Assembly: GCA_937959275.1 (NCBI GenBank)
Contig: CALGLU010000043.1
Location: 1 to 64,000 of the forward strand
Reading direction: 5' to 3'
From: an uncultured Saprospiraceae bacterium
Lineage (GTDB): Bacteria; Bacteroidota; Bacteroidia; Chitinophagales; Saprospiraceae
DNA length: 64,000 nucleotides
Shown here: positions 27,961-41,652 of the stretch, in pieces
Layout: every line of letters begins with the position of its first letter
Position numbering within the stretch: position 1 is the first letter of the stretch
Made by a program: the position numbers and the translations under genes
The notes under the pieces: model-generated
The model's input: the letters and a program-made list of their open reading frames with translations, nothing else
Told to the model about the DNA's origin: nothing
Databases searched by the model: none

Positions 27961-30900
27961 CTACTTCTCCGCGTCCAAAAATTCTTGCTTGGATCTCAGC
28001 TGAATCAGCTCAACACCTTCATCGGACAACAGTTCATTAAACGTGTCTTTCTGATTGACAATGGATTTCAATTCGTCCTTAGCTTTTTGAAGATCGGTTG
28101 ACATCAATTTCAGGTTTTTTAATTGTGCACCTGATGGCTTCCCGATTTGTCCAGCGACCTCGCTAAATAAATCCGCCAATTTTTCTCGGAGTTGTGGTTC
28201 TGCGGCACCTACATAATTATCTCCAGTCGTGATAACTTTGTTTTCTTTGTAGCTATCTATATTTTTCAAGAGCTGCTCAGCTGACTCTTTGATCGTTGCA
28301 TTTGAATGTGTCGATAATGGTGTTGCCTTTTCGTGAATCTTATCCACCTGATCAATGACGTAAGCTAGATCCTCATTCATATGATACAGCTGCATTGCAA
28401 CTTCATGGCCATAATCGCGATCTGCAACTGAATGAATTGATTCAGGATCGTAGACTAATTCGATTGTAGATTCATACACTTGCTTCCCTTTAGTTAGCTT
28501 GATGTTATATGTGCCTGGAGATACACGTGGTGAACTAAAGCCACCATAAGACAATGTCTTAGCTACAGCTACCTTTGGTCTCTTCAATAACATATTCCAT
28601 TGTACTTTATTAATTCCTTTTTGTTTGCCTGCTGGAAGTTCAGTGACCAGATTACCATTCGTATCAAAGAGTTCCAGTTTCATCTTACCAAACGTGTGTC
28701 TCTTTTTTAGGAAGTATACAATTTCTGCTGCGCTGCTCGGATTCGCACCGACAAACTCGCCATAGGTTGCGGTACCTCCAAAGCCTCCATATACTGAAGA
28801 TCCAGCAAAGCCTCCTTGCTCTTTCATCACATGTTGGCCTAAGTCAAAGAAGTGTACATCCTTGGTTAATACATCCTGTGTGAGTTCACGCAGAGGTCTT
28901 ACATCATCAATAATAATCACACCTCGTCCATGAGTCCCCATAACTAAGGCGTGATCTCGCGGATGCAAGGTGACATGATGGACAGCTACTGCAGGCATGT
29001 TGTTATTAAATTTCGACCAGTTTTGACCACCATCAATGGTTACGAATAAGCCAAGTTCTGTGCCTAGATACAGTAAATCAGGATTGACAAAATCTTCTTG
29101 AATCGATCGCGCTACGCCGTGTAAATCCTCTGTTGATATAGATGTCCAGCTAGCTCCTCCATCAGTTGTTTTGTAGACATATACAGCATAATCATTTTGT
29201 GTATGTCCATCAAAAACGGCATACGCTGTATTAACATCATGACTGGATGCTTCGATGTGATAGACCCACGTATTATCGGGTAGGCCTTGAATATTCTTTC
29301 TCAGGTTTGTCCAATCTTTTCCACCATTCTTTGATAATTGCACATTACCATCATCAGTTCCAATCCATATCACCTGTTCGTTAATCGGAGATTCTGCAAT
29401 CGTAAAAATTGTACAATGATTTTCAGCACCAGAGTTATCTGCACTCAGTCCCCCACTCTCTGCCTGTTGTTGTTTAGCAGGATCATTGGTCGTTAGATCG
29501 CCCGAAATTTTCTGCCAGCTGTCTCCACGATCATTTGAGACATGTAAAAATTGGCTGCCTACATATAATCGATCTGCATTGTTTGTGCTCGTGGTGATTG
29601 GTGTATTCCAATTAAATCGCAGTTTTTCTCCTTCATCTGCAAAGGGTTGAATTGTTCTGGATTGATTCTTTTCTAGATTGACTCTCCATATCATATCAGC
29701 TCCCTGCATTTCAGAGTAAACGATATTATTGTCTTTAGGATTAGGGTATACTCTGAAGCCATCACCCATGCCCACACTTTTCCAGTCACCCGCCTCTATA
29801 CCAGCGTGACTAGCAGAAGGTCCAATCCAAGATCCATTATCTTGTAATCCTCCATAGACATTAAAGGGAACGTCATTATCCACTGTTACATGATAGAACT
29901 GAGATAAAGGCAAGCCCTTAACCATTTCCCAAACAGTGCCACCATCCCAGCTCCGATAGGTACCGCCATCACTTGCTAAATACATCCGATCCGAATTATG
30001 AGGATCAAAGCTAAAGTCATGAATATCTGGATGGACTCCACTGCCAATTGTCCTGAATGTCTCGCCTCCATCCTCACTGATCGAAGCAAGCAAACCCGCC
30101 TTGACGACTTTCTCTGGATTCTTAGGATCAACGACTAATCTGGAAAAATAAAATGGTCGTACAGTCAACTCAAAGTCATTACTCTTTTGAACCCATGTCT
30201 CGCCACCATCATCAGATCTGTAAAGACCTTTATCTTCTTTGTTTTCTGCCTCTATGACGCTGTAAAGTGTATTCGTTTGGGATGGCGCAACTGCAACGGC
30301 TATTCTTCCTAGATCGCCTGATGGATAACCTTTGTGAATTTTTCTCCAGGTGGCTCCTCCATCTGTTGATTTATACAGTGCACTGTTTGCGCCTCCAGAA
30401 TTGAATGAATAGGCCGTTCGTCTAAATTCCCACATGGCCGCATATACGGTTGAGGGTTCATTGGGATCTATTGTAAGATCAGAACAGCCAGTTGTTTCAT
30501 TGATGTATAAAATTTTATCCCAGGTCTCTCCCCCATCTGTTGTTTTATAAATACCGCGATCTTCACTATCTCCCCACAAAGCGCCCAGCACACCAACATA
30601 GACTTCATTACTATTATTTGGATTAATCTGGATACTTGCGATCCGATCAGAATTCTCAAAACCGATTTTAGTCCATGACTTGCCTCCATTATCTGTCTTA
30701 TACAGTCCATCACCATACGACACACTATTACGCGTCCAAATCTCTCCAGTACCTACCCAAACAGTATTATCAGGATCACTAGGATCGATTGATACAACAC
30801 CAATAGATTGGCAATAATCATCAAAAATAGAATTGTACGTGACACCGCCATCTGTTGATTTCCAAACACCTCCGCCAGCTGTGCCTATATAAATGATATT

Positions 30901-31098
30901 AGAATCAGAGGGATGAGATTCCATATCAGTCACTCGTCCACTCATCAAAGCAGGTCCAACATGTCTCGCACGCATGGCGCCAAATAGCGCATCTCCCTTA
31001 AGTGTATTTTGAGCAATTAATTCTGATGTAAAAAAAATAGATGAAGTACTAAGCATGCATAATAGCATGGCTAGATTTTTAGTATAAGTAAGCAACAT
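27961..31098 (-). CDS. Large secreted Asp-box (BNR/VPS10-like) propeller protein
   Basis: 1,045 residues with an N-terminal signal sequence ending LIAQ. At least nine Asp-box motifs of the form S/T-x-D-x-G-x-(T/S)-W are visible (KSTDGGVTY, KTDNGGKSW, KTTDGGETW, KSTDGGATW, RSDDGGETW, RSWDGGTVW, SNDRGDSW, KTTDGGASW, TIDGGQNW), indicating two seven-bladed propellers as in sortilin/VPS10-type or GH74-like proteins. The last 250 residues hold an Ig-like segment and a helical coiled region. Bacteroidota homologues are annotated as glycosyl-hydrolase-like, but no catalytic residues can be assigned. It follows the LolA-like gene, behind a terminator. Confidence 0.8.
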   Translation of the reverse strand: MLLTYTKNLAMLLCMLSTSSIFFTSELIAQNTLKGDALFGAMRARHVGPALMSGRVTDMESHPSDSNIIYIGTAGGGVWKSTDGGVTYNSIFDDYCQSIGVVSIDPSDPDNTVWVGTGEIWTRNSVSYGDGLYKTDNGGKSWTKIGFENSDRIASIQINPNNSNEVYVGVLGALWGDSEDRGIYKTTDGGETWDKILYINETTGCSDLTIDPNEPSTVYAAMWEFRRTAYSFNSGGANSALYKSTDGGATWRKIHKGYPSGDLGRIAVAVAPSQTNTLYSVIEAENKEDKGLYRSDDGGETWVQKSNDFELTVRPFYFSRLVVDPKNPEKVVKAGLLASISEDGGETFRTIGSGVHPDIHDFSFDPHNSDRMYLASDGGTYRSWDGGTVWEMVKGLPLSQFYHVTVDNDVPFNVYGGLQDNGSWIGPSASHAGIEAGDWKSVGMGDGFRVYPNPKDNNIVYSEMQGADMIWRVNLEKNQSRTIQPFADEGEKLRFNWNTPITTSTNNADRLYVGSQFLHVSNDRGDSWQKISGDLTTNDPAKQQQAESGGLSADNSGAENHCTIFTIAESPINEQVIWIGTDDGNVQLSKNGGKDWTNLRKNIQGLPDNTWVYHIEASSHDVNTAYAVFDGHTQNDYAVYVYKTTDGGASWTSISTEDLHGVARSIQEDFVNPDLLYLGTELGLFVTIDGGQNWSKFNNNMPAVAVHHVTLHPRDHALVMGTHGRGVIIIDDVRPLRELTQDVLTKDVHFFDLGQHVMKEQGGFAGSSVYGGFGGTATYGEFVGANPSSAAEIVYFLKKRHTFGKMKLELFDTNGNLVTELPAGKQKGINKVQWNMLLKRPKVAVAKTLSYGGFSSPRVSPGTYNIKLTKGKQVYESTIELVYDPESIHSVADRDYGHEVAMQLYHMNEDLAYVIDQVDKIHEKATPLSTHSNATIKESAEQLLKNIDSYKENKVITTGDNYVGAAEPQLREKLADLFSEVAGQIGKPSGAQLKNLKLMSTDLQKAKDELKSIVNQKDTFNELLSDEGVELIQLRSKQEFLDAEK

Positions 31099-31152
31099 AG
31101 TGACTTGGATTAATTAAAGAGAAGAAGTCTAAAGATATCGTTGTAAATAAAA

Positions 31153-31183
31153 GAAAAAAGAAACCTTTGGTGAAAACCAAAGG
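31153..31183 (-). terminator. Rho-independent terminator of the LolA-like gene
   Basis: CCTTTGGT (31164-31171) pairs with ACCAAAGG (31176-31183) around GAAA. On the minus strand the stem is followed by TTTCTTTTTTC (31153-31163), just downstream of the stop at 31205. Confidence 0.85.
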
Positions 31184-31204
31184 CCTCCTTCTATAAATAG
31201 GGGT

Positions 31205-31957
31205 CTATTTCTCGGGAAACGCAAATGCGTTTGTTTCTATTTCTGGATTGATGTTGATGACTTCCATTGTGCCTTCCATCATCACTTGACCATCAATTTT
31301 TTGAACCATTGTAAATGGAAAAATGAGTCCGTCTACTTCATCGTAATCACTAAAGTATGTCTCAGTAGATTTACCTTTCATTTCGCCAATCAGTGCATAA
31401 TCTTCTTGCATGATAGGTACCAATGATTCTTTGTCAAAATAATAAAATGTCTCCAAGTTCTCATCTTTGCCATCAACTTTAACAGTACCTCTAGACAATT
31501 TAATTTTATGGCATGGAGTCCCTTCGATTTCTTTCTCACCTTCCAATGACACGGTATATCCTTTGTCTTTGTAATTTAATAGTGGATCTGGAAAATCCAT
31601 AGTTTGTTTGAAGATTTCAGTTTGTTCAGCTTCCATTTTTTCTGGTTCCATGGTCATCATGTTTGTTGTCCATGCAGTCTCACCATCAAATGCCATTTGA
31701 GTCAATTCTTTACCTTGAAAGACGAGCGTCATCTTCATTTTTCCAGGTGCTTGATTTATAATGGTGATTGGAAATTCCATTCCAAATGAACTTGCTTTTC
31801 CAGTCATCTTGACCGATTTCATTTTCTCCAATTGATCTGCACCACCAATGGTCTCAATATAGTTATTGATAATTTCATCAGCATCCTGACCGTAAACCGT
31901 TGAGGAAGACATGAATAGTATACAACCAAAGCATAATAAAGTAAATAGTTTTTTCAT
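31205..31957 (-). CDS. Periplasmic LolA-like lipoprotein-carrier-fold protein
   Basis: 250 residues from ATG 31957 (an in-frame start at 32014 precedes it but overlaps the promoter). The signal peptide MKKLFTLLCFGCILFMSSST ends VYGQ. ADEIINNYIETIGGADQLEKM followed by KSVKMTGKASSFGMEFPI is typical of the zinc-protease-like or LolA/LppX outer-membrane lipoprotein-sorting fold in Bacteroidota, with two long beta sheets (DGETAWTTN, FYYFDKESLVPIM). It presumably binds a hydrophobic ligand in the periplasm. It has its own promoter and terminator, so it is a single-gene unit. Confidence 0.75.
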   Translation of the reverse strand: MKKLFTLLCFGCILFMSSSTVYGQDADEIINNYIETIGGADQLEKMKSVKMTGKASSFGMEFPITIINQAPGKMKMTLVFQGKELTQMAFDGETAWTTNMMTMEPEKMEAEQTEIFKQTMDFPDPLLNYKDKGYTVSLEGEKEIEGTPCHKIKLSRGTVKVDGKDENLETFYYFDKESLVPIMQEDYALIGEMKGKSTETYFSDYDEVDGLIFPFTMVQKIDGQVMMEGTMEVININPEIETNAFAFPEK

Positions 31958-31980
31958 AAATCTTTTATGTTTGTAAGTCT

Positions 31981-32007
31981 CAAAAGTAAATAATGAGACC
32001 TTACCAA
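31981..32007 (-). promoter_or_regulatory. Promoter of the LolA-like gene
   Basis: On the minus strand, TTG (32007-32005), a 16-nt spacer and TACTTTTG (31988-31981) match the Bacteroidota -33/-7 pattern, 24 bp before the ATG at 31957. Confidence 0.55.
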
Positions 32008-32074
32008 CTGACATTATTTTTACGAATAACGCTTTTTTAACGACTAATGCATGAGAATCACATCAAAAGTCATT

Positions 32075-33646
32075 TTACCATAGCCAATATAGGATGTAAA
32101 AGATCAGTATTGCCAGTACAATCATCTGATATAAGTAATTGGAATACCAAGGCATATCCTCCATACCTTCTTTTATATATTCCTTTTTGAATGTTAGCTG
32201 ATCCAATTGGGATTGAGTTGGTGGATCTGTCATCAAACTAACTCCTATGAAAACGATTAAACTGAGGAGCATCATGGCGCCTACATTAACAGTATAGTGC
32301 AAAGGCCACATATCGTTTTCTGCTAAAAAGAAAGTAATGATGCCTCCCAGTGTGCCAACCATCAATGTCCAAAACGCACCATGTCCATTGGCACGCTTAT
32401 AAAATACGCCAACTAAAAATATAATAGCAATGGGCGGCACAAGTATCGCAAACATCTGCTGAAGATAGGTCCAGAGACCAGAAAAGTTTTGAATCTGCGG
32501 TGCCCAAAGTGCAGCAACAATCATTAATACGACCGTACAGATTCTACCATATTTGGCAACTTCCTGTTCTGTCATATTTGGTTTATTAGGCTTGACAAAA
32601 TCAACAACAAACAAGGTAGAAGATGAATTCAACGCAGAATCCACACTTGACATAATGGCTGAAACTAATCCTGCCAGAACAATTCCGACCATACCAACTG
32701 GTAAGAGATCAGTCACCATCATTGGGAATACGGCGTCACCATTTTCAAGCCCTGGATATAAACTAATCGCCATCGCCCCTGGAAACACCATTATAAATAA
32801 GGGCACTATTTTTAAGAATCCTGCAAAGATAACGCCCCATCGTGCATCGTTAAGTGAACGAGCGCCTAGAATCCGCTGCACAATATATTGATTCGTCGAC
32901 CAGTACCAGAATCCTAAAAAGGGAACACCTAATAATAAACCAGGCCAAGGTAGAGCTTCATCATCAGCAGGCCGCACGACTGAAAAATGACCATCAGGTA
33001 CACTCGCCAATACATTATCCCACGAATAATCTAACCGACCAAAAATGATAAATGTCATGACTGAACAGCCAACGATCAAAATCACTGCCTGAATCGCATC
33101 TGTAAACACCACTGCTTTCAAGCCTCCAAATGCGGTATATATACCCGCGATAAAAGCCAATCCAACTGCGGTTTGCCACATGACTAAATTGGGAAAAAAC
33201 GCTTGCAAAACGAGAGCTCCTGCATACAAGGCTCCCGCCGTCTCTATCATGATTGTACTAAAAATCGATACACCTGAAAAGAACAATTGTGACCGACGAT
33301 CAAATCGCTTTTCTAAATATTCAGGTATCGTAGTGATTCTATTCTTTAAATAAAGAGGAACGAAGACTAATGCCGCCACAATCAAGGGCAAGCCTGACAT
33401 CCACTCATACACAGAATTCACAATACCTGTTGTATAAGCAGCTCCAGATAATCCAATAATCGTGGTACTCGATATATTGGATGCAAATAAAGATAAACCA
33501 ATCAATCCCCAACCAAAGGACCTACCACCTAGGAATAAATCTTCTCCGGTTTTAGTTTTCCTTGAAATGTATAAACCGATCCCGAGTACGATTACAAAAT
33601 AAGCAATCACAATGGCCGTATCTATCGTAGAAATTGTAGAGTTCAT
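32075..33646 (-). CDS. Sodium/sugar symporter (SSS family, SGLT-like)
   Basis: 523 residues with about 13-14 membrane helices. GRSFGWGLIGLSLFASNISS with TTIIGLSGAAY and FGGLKAVVFTDAIQAVILI are the SGLT-type signatures also found in Vibrio vSGLT. It probably imports galactose or a related sugar with Na+, because it lies 64 bp downstream of the beta-galactosidase gene on the same strand. Na+ coupling fits the Na+-NQR encoded in the same window. Confidence 0.9.
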   Translation of the reverse strand: MNSTISTIDTAIVIAYFVIVLGIGLYISRKTKTGEDLFLGGRSFGWGLIGLSLFASNISSTTIIGLSGAAYTTGIVNSVYEWMSGLPLIVAALVFVPLYLKNRITTIPEYLEKRFDRRSQLFFSGVSIFSTIMIETAGALYAGALVLQAFFPNLVMWQTAVGLAFIAGIYTAFGGLKAVVFTDAIQAVILIVGCSVMTFIIFGRLDYSWDNVLASVPDGHFSVVRPADDEALPWPGLLLGVPFLGFWYWSTNQYIVQRILGARSLNDARWGVIFAGFLKIVPLFIMVFPGAMAISLYPGLENGDAVFPMMVTDLLPVGMVGIVLAGLVSAIMSSVDSALNSSSTLFVVDFVKPNKPNMTEQEVAKYGRICTVVLMIVAALWAPQIQNFSGLWTYLQQMFAILVPPIAIIFLVGVFYKRANGHGAFWTLMVGTLGGIITFFLAENDMWPLHYTVNVGAMMLLSLIVFIGVSLMTDPPTQSQLDQLTFKKEYIKEGMEDMPWYSNYLYQMIVLAILIFYILYWLW

Positions 33647-33710
33647 ATGAAGTAGATCTAATTAAGGGTTGAATTAATGATGCGACAAAATAGACTATTT
33701 CCCTTCCATT

Positions 33711-37137
<3,427 letters not shown>

Positions 37138-38520
37138 ATGAAACTTTTATTATCTGTATTGATGACGCTTTCATTTGGCATGACTTATTGCCAAGAGCTG
37201 ACAGACACAAAGATCAATGGATATAAAGGCATTTGGTTTGAGCTCAATCAAAAATATGAGCATGGCGATAAATATTCCGGCGCTCTAGGGACCTACACAG
37301 CCAAACATGTCCCCTTAGCGATTTATGCAAAAGACGTTGATAAAACATTCTTTGTCTATGGTGGAACAACGGCAGAAGATAAAAGACACTTGCTTTGTAT
37401 GATTGGTGAATTTGACCATAAGACAGGATTGGTTTCTAAACCAACAGTCGTGCATGACAAGCAAGGTGTAGATGATCCTCATGACAATCCTTCTTTACTC
37501 ATCGATGAGGAAGGTTTTATTTGGGTTTTTATAAGTGGCAGGGGAAGAACGCGGCCGGGATTTAAATACAAAAGTAAAAGCCCATTTAACATTGAAGCAT
37601 TCTCAAAAGTAACAGAAGAAGAACTGACCTATCCACAACCGTGGTCTGTGAAAGATGGTTTCTTCCATTTTTTCACAAAGTATACTGGAGTCCGCCAGTT
37701 GTATTTTGAGAGAAGTAAAGAGGGGACGACTTGGTCAGAAGATAAACGACTAGCAGCCATCTCGGTTAATGAAGGTGAAAAATCAGGGCACTATCAAGTT
37801 AGCAATTCTTTTGAAGGCAAGATAGTGGCTACATTTTTTAATCGACATCCCAATGGAATCGTTGATCGGCGGACTGATTTATACTATGTCCAATCCGAGG
37901 ATTTCGGTACATCATGGACTTCTGTTACTGGTCATGAATTGCAATTGCCCCTTACAAAACAAGCAAACTTGTCGAGGGTCATTGACTATGCCTCACAAAG
38001 CAAAAATGTCTATTTAAAAGACATGGGCTTTGACGCCGCAGGGAATCCAGCTTGCCTATATATCCGCAGCTATGGACACGAACCTGGCCCAAGAAGTGCA
38101 CCTTACGAATGGTGTCTGACAAGATGGGATGGAACAAGATGGTTAACGTCTGTAATCACAACATCTGATCACAATTATGACATGGGGAGCTTATATATCT
38201 CAGACAATACGTGGAGGATAGTTGGGCCGACTGAAGCAGGGCCGCAAGCTTGGGGAGTTGGAGGTGAACTTGCAATCTGGCAATCAGCCAACAAAGGCAA
38301 AGAATGGACCAAAACAATACTAACTAAGGATAGTGAATTAAGCCATTCGTATGTACGTCGACCAGTACATTTTAAAGATCCTTTTTGTTTCTTTTGGGCT
38401 AGTGGGCATTCCCATGACTTCAGTCAGTCTGAATTGTATTTTGGTAACTTTAAAGGTGAGATTTGGAAATTACCATATACCATGGAAACAGATTATGAAA
38501 AGCCAATAAGGGTTAAATGA
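37138..38520 (+). CDS. Secreted BNR-4 propeller protein, possible polysaccharide lyase/hydrolase
   Basis: 460 residues with a signal peptide ending TYCQ. The body is a seven-bladed propeller: YKGIWFELNQ, DDPHDNPSLLIDEEGFIWV, SGRGRTRPGF, EGEKSGHYQVSNSF, FFNRHPNGIVDRRTDLYYV. This pattern belongs to the BNR-4 group, which includes ulvan-lyase-type enzymes (PL24/PL25 folds) in marine Bacteroidota; the His in DPHDNP could be a catalytic residue. Substrate and activity are not proven. It precedes the alpha-galactosidase-like gene by about 150 bp on the same strand. Confidence 0.75.
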   Translation: MKLLLSVLMTLSFGMTYCQELTDTKINGYKGIWFELNQKYEHGDKYSGALGTYTAKHVPLAIYAKDVDKTFFVYGGTTAEDKRHLLCMIGEFDHKTGLVSKPTVVHDKQGVDDPHDNPSLLIDEEGFIWVFISGRGRTRPGFKYKSKSPFNIEAFSKVTEEELTYPQPWSVKDGFFHFFTKYTGVRQLYFERSKEGTTWSEDKRLAAISVNEGEKSGHYQVSNSFEGKIVATFFNRHPNGIVDRRTDLYYVQSEDFGTSWTSVTGHELQLPLTKQANLSRVIDYASQSKNVYLKDMGFDAAGNPACLYIRSYGHEPGPRSAPYEWCLTRWDGTRWLTSVITTSDHNYDMGSLYISDNTWRIVGPTEAGPQAWGVGGELAIWQSANKGKEWTKTILTKDSELSHSYVRRPVHFKDPFCFFWASGHSHDFSQSELYFGNFKGEIWKLPYTMETDYEKPIRVK

Positions 38521-38677
38521 TGAAGGTCGTCTCTTCAGGATTTATATGATAACAATGAGTCATGACTCCTTGGACAGCATAAACATATGGGATGCTTACA
38601 ATTAAAATTCTGGATCTATTGACAAGTCGACATTAATCCTTATTCTTACTTTAGTATCTACAAACTAACTATTGACA

Positions 38678-40450
38678 ATGGATCGGACTATCCCCATTAA
38701 GACATTTCCTGAGATGACAATTATCTCGGATCAACCAAACGTTACACATTCAATTGAATTGACATCAGAGGAGGATGGCGTCTACATCTACTCATTTCGA
38801 TTTAGCTCAGCAGAAGCTGTCGTTCCTAAAGCAGTGACGCTCCATTGGAAGTTGCCTGCTTTAAATATCAAAGGCGTATGGACAAGTGGGAGCTTGTATG
38901 AAAAACGTCTAAAGTATGACTGGGAGCTTGAGCATCTACAATCCAGAGTCTCTGTCAATGCTCCAGTTGTATCAGTATTTGGTCATGCTGATCAAAATGT
39001 GATCAGCTTTGCCAGCAGTGATGCCATCAACAAGCTAGAAATGAATGCCTTGCTTAGAGAGGAGGACGTCCATCTCTATTGTCACGTCGCTATGTTTACT
39101 GAAAAGCAACAAGCGATCACAGAGTATACATCAGAAATCAGAGTTGATATGCGTGCCGTTGATTTTTCAAAAGCCTTGGGTGACACTTCATTGTGGTGGG
39201 AAGAGCAGTACAAACCAGCATCCGTTCCTGAGATTGCCCGCAGTCCGCTCTACTCTACTTGGTATAATTTCCACCAGCATATGGAGGAAGATATACTTCT
39301 AGAAGAGTGTCGGATAGCCAGTTCGTTGGGGTACAAACTGATCATTATAGATGATGGTTGGCAAACGCTAGATGCGAATCGGGGATACGATTACTGTGGT
39401 GATTGGCAGCCAGATAGATTCCCAGATTTGGCCGGACTTGTGGACAAGCTACATGCTGTGGGGATGCAAGTAGGGATTTGGTTTTCTGTACCTTTTTGTG
39501 GTCATAAGTCTGTGGCTTACCAAACGTTTAAAGGCAAGTTTTTAACAGAAGATCATAGGTGGGCGCCAGTCTTTGACCCTCGTTATCCTGAGGTGCGTGA
39601 GCACTTGATACAGATCTATGCTCATGCAGTTGAGACCTATCATTTGGATGCTTTGAAGTTAGATTTCATTGATGAATTCAAAGCCTATCCTGATACAGAA
39701 TTAACATTAGACCATGGACGGGATTATGCCAACATCAATGAGGCGGTCGATCGTTTGATGTCTGATGTTATGAATCGGTTGCGTGCTATTAAAGATGATA
39801 TTGCCATAGAATTCAGACAAAAGTATATAGGACCGGGCATGAGAAAATATGGAAATATGTTTCGGGCATTTGACTGCCCGAATGATCCTGTATCGAATCG
39901 AATTAGAACAACTGATGTTAAATTATTATGTGGTCATTCTGCAGTGCATGCCGACATGCATTTGTGGCATCCAGAAGAAAAAGTAGAATTGGCAGCCATC
40001 CAAATCTTGAATACGTTTTTCAGTGTCCCCCAAATATCCGTTCATCTACGCCAGCTGTCTGAGTCGCATTTAGCTATGGTCAAATTCTACAATCAGCTGT
40101 GGATTGAGCTTGCGGATATCCTGCTAGATGGTGAATTCATTCCTAAAAATCCAATTGCAAATTATCCTGTGCTACAAGCTACTAAAGAGAATAACACAGT
40201 CATTGGTGTTTATGATAATTCTGTTATTGACATTGAATCCAATGACATCATTTATATTTTGAATGCGAAGTTATCAGATCAAATCGTATTAAACTATATA
40301 GGCACACCAGCTACCTTTCAAATCATTGTTCTAGATTGTATAGGTAAAATACAGTATAAAACCGAAGCCGTTTTAGAAGCAGGTGTTTCATCATATCAAG
40401 TTCCTGTGTCAGGTCTAATCACGATGAATAAAGTAACAAAGCCGATTTAG
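38678..40450 (+). CDS. Alpha-galactosidase-like glycoside hydrolase (GH36-type, clan GH-D)
   Basis: 590 residues from ATG 38678; a TTG 6 bp upstream is in frame. An N-terminal beta domain is followed by a TIM barrel with YKLIIIDDGWQTLDANRGYD and AVGMQVGIWFS. The expected nucleophile Asp is in LKLDFIDEF (about residue 329) and the acid/base Asp in FDCPNDP (about residue 399), 70 residues later as in the clan. No signal peptide is seen, so it would act in the cytoplasm. Together with the divergent LacZ and symporter, it suggests use of a galactose-containing glycan; no SusC/SusD pair is present. Confidence 0.85.
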   Translation: MDRTIPIKTFPEMTIISDQPNVTHSIELTSEEDGVYIYSFRFSSAEAVVPKAVTLHWKLPALNIKGVWTSGSLYEKRLKYDWELEHLQSRVSVNAPVVSVFGHADQNVISFASSDAINKLEMNALLREEDVHLYCHVAMFTEKQQAITEYTSEIRVDMRAVDFSKALGDTSLWWEEQYKPASVPEIARSPLYSTWYNFHQHMEEDILLEECRIASSLGYKLIIIDDGWQTLDANRGYDYCGDWQPDRFPDLAGLVDKLHAVGMQVGIWFSVPFCGHKSVAYQTFKGKFLTEDHRWAPVFDPRYPEVREHLIQIYAHAVETYHLDALKLDFIDEFKAYPDTELTLDHGRDYANINEAVDRLMSDVMNRLRAIKDDIAIEFRQKYIGPGMRKYGNMFRAFDCPNDPVSNRIRTTDVKLLCGHSAVHADMHLWHPEEKVELAAIQILNTFFSVPQISVHLRQLSESHLAMVKFYNQLWIELADILLDGEFIPKNPIANYPVLQATKENNTVIGVYDNSVIDIESNDIIYILNAKLSDQIVLNYIGTPATFQIIVLDCIGKIQYKTEAVLEAGVSSYQVPVSGLITMNKVTKPI

Positions 40451-40584
40451 TCGAGATATTAAAAAGTAGAATTCCAGAACCTTTTAAATATGATATAAAT
40501 ATTGATAGTTGAGATGACACTATATTCTCAAAAAGACAAACATAAAATCGTCCTTCTTTTTGAAAATATAGTGTATCTATAATC

Positions 40585-41580
40585 CTATGGCTTCAAGACA
40601 AGCTTACCCATCTTATTCCCAGAAAACAATCTATTGAATGTATCAGGAAATGTATCTAGCCCTTCAATGACGGTTTCTTTTGATTTTAATTTGCCAGCCA
40701 TCATCCACTCACCTAATTGCTTAGCAGCCTCCATGTAACGGTCTCTGTAATTGAAGACAATGAAGCCTTCCATCTTACCACTATTAATTAATAGAGATAG
40801 ATAATTTTTAGGTGCTTGGGGGCCATCCGTACTATTGTAGCCTGATATGGCACCACAAATAGACACACGACCTTTAAAATTCAGACGACCTAAGCAGTGA
40901 TCTAAAATATCACCACCTACGTTATCAAAATAAATATCAATGCCTTTCGGGCAATGCTCTTTCAAACCAAGTCTAACATCATCATTTTTATAATCAATAC
41001 ACGCATCAAATCCATAATCCTCAACAACCATTTTACACTTCTCAGGACCACCCGCGATACCGATTACTTTGCATCCTCTTATTTTACCAATCTGTCCAAC
41101 TACACTTCCAACAGCTCCTGCCGCACCTGAGACGACCAGCGTTTCTCCTTCTTGCGGATTTGTAATATCCAGCAAGCCAAAATACGCAGTAAAGCCAGGC
41201 ATCCCTAGCACACCTAAAAACTTTTCTTTTGGCAATCCAAAGGTGTCTGTCTTATAGCAAAAATCACCATTTGAAACAGCATACTTTTGAACACCAAGAG
41301 TTCCAACTACAGTGTCACCTTCTTTATACTCTGGGTGATTACTTTTTAGAACAGTCCCGACAGTCCCCGCACGCATCACTTGTCCTAAACCAACTGGCGG
41401 TATATATGATTTGACATCATTAATCCAACCGCGCATTGCAGGATCCAAAGAGATGTACTCAACCTCACATAAAAATTCGCCATCACCTGGCTCAGGTATT
41501 TCTCCATTCACAATATCCCATGTCGATGCATTGGTCATGCCAACTGGTCTTTCTTTTAATCTTACTTGTGTGTTACTCAT
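40585..41580 (-). CDS. NADP-dependent oxidoreductase, zinc-free MDR family (CurA-like)
   Basis: 331 residues. The N-terminal part (QVRLKERPVGM, EVEYISLDPAMRGWI) and the Rossmann motif VVSGAAGAVGSVVGQIGKIRG match prostaglandin/curcumin reductase-type alkenal reductases. No structural zinc Cys cluster is present. It likely reduces enones or alkenals with NADPH. It is monocistronic and diverges from the GNAT gene. Confidence 0.9.
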   Translation of the reverse strand: MSNTQVRLKERPVGMTNASTWDIVNGEIPEPGDGEFLCEVEYISLDPAMRGWINDVKSYIPPVGLGQVMRAGTVGTVLKSNHPEYKEGDTVVGTLGVQKYAVSNGDFCYKTDTFGLPKEKFLGVLGMPGFTAYFGLLDITNPQEGETLVVSGAAGAVGSVVGQIGKIRGCKVIGIAGGPEKCKMVVEDYGFDACIDYKNDDVRLGLKEHCPKGIDIYFDNVGGDILDHCLGRLNFKGRVSICGAISGYNSTDGPQAPKNYLSLLINSGKMEGFIVFNYRDRYMEAAKQLGEWMMAGKLKSKETVIEGLDTFPDTFNRLFSGNKMGKLVLKP

Positions 41581-41652
41581 ATGACTATTGTTATCTTGTT
41601 TCTAATTTCTTAATTACGTTTGCAAAATACATAAAACACAACAGAGTACGCC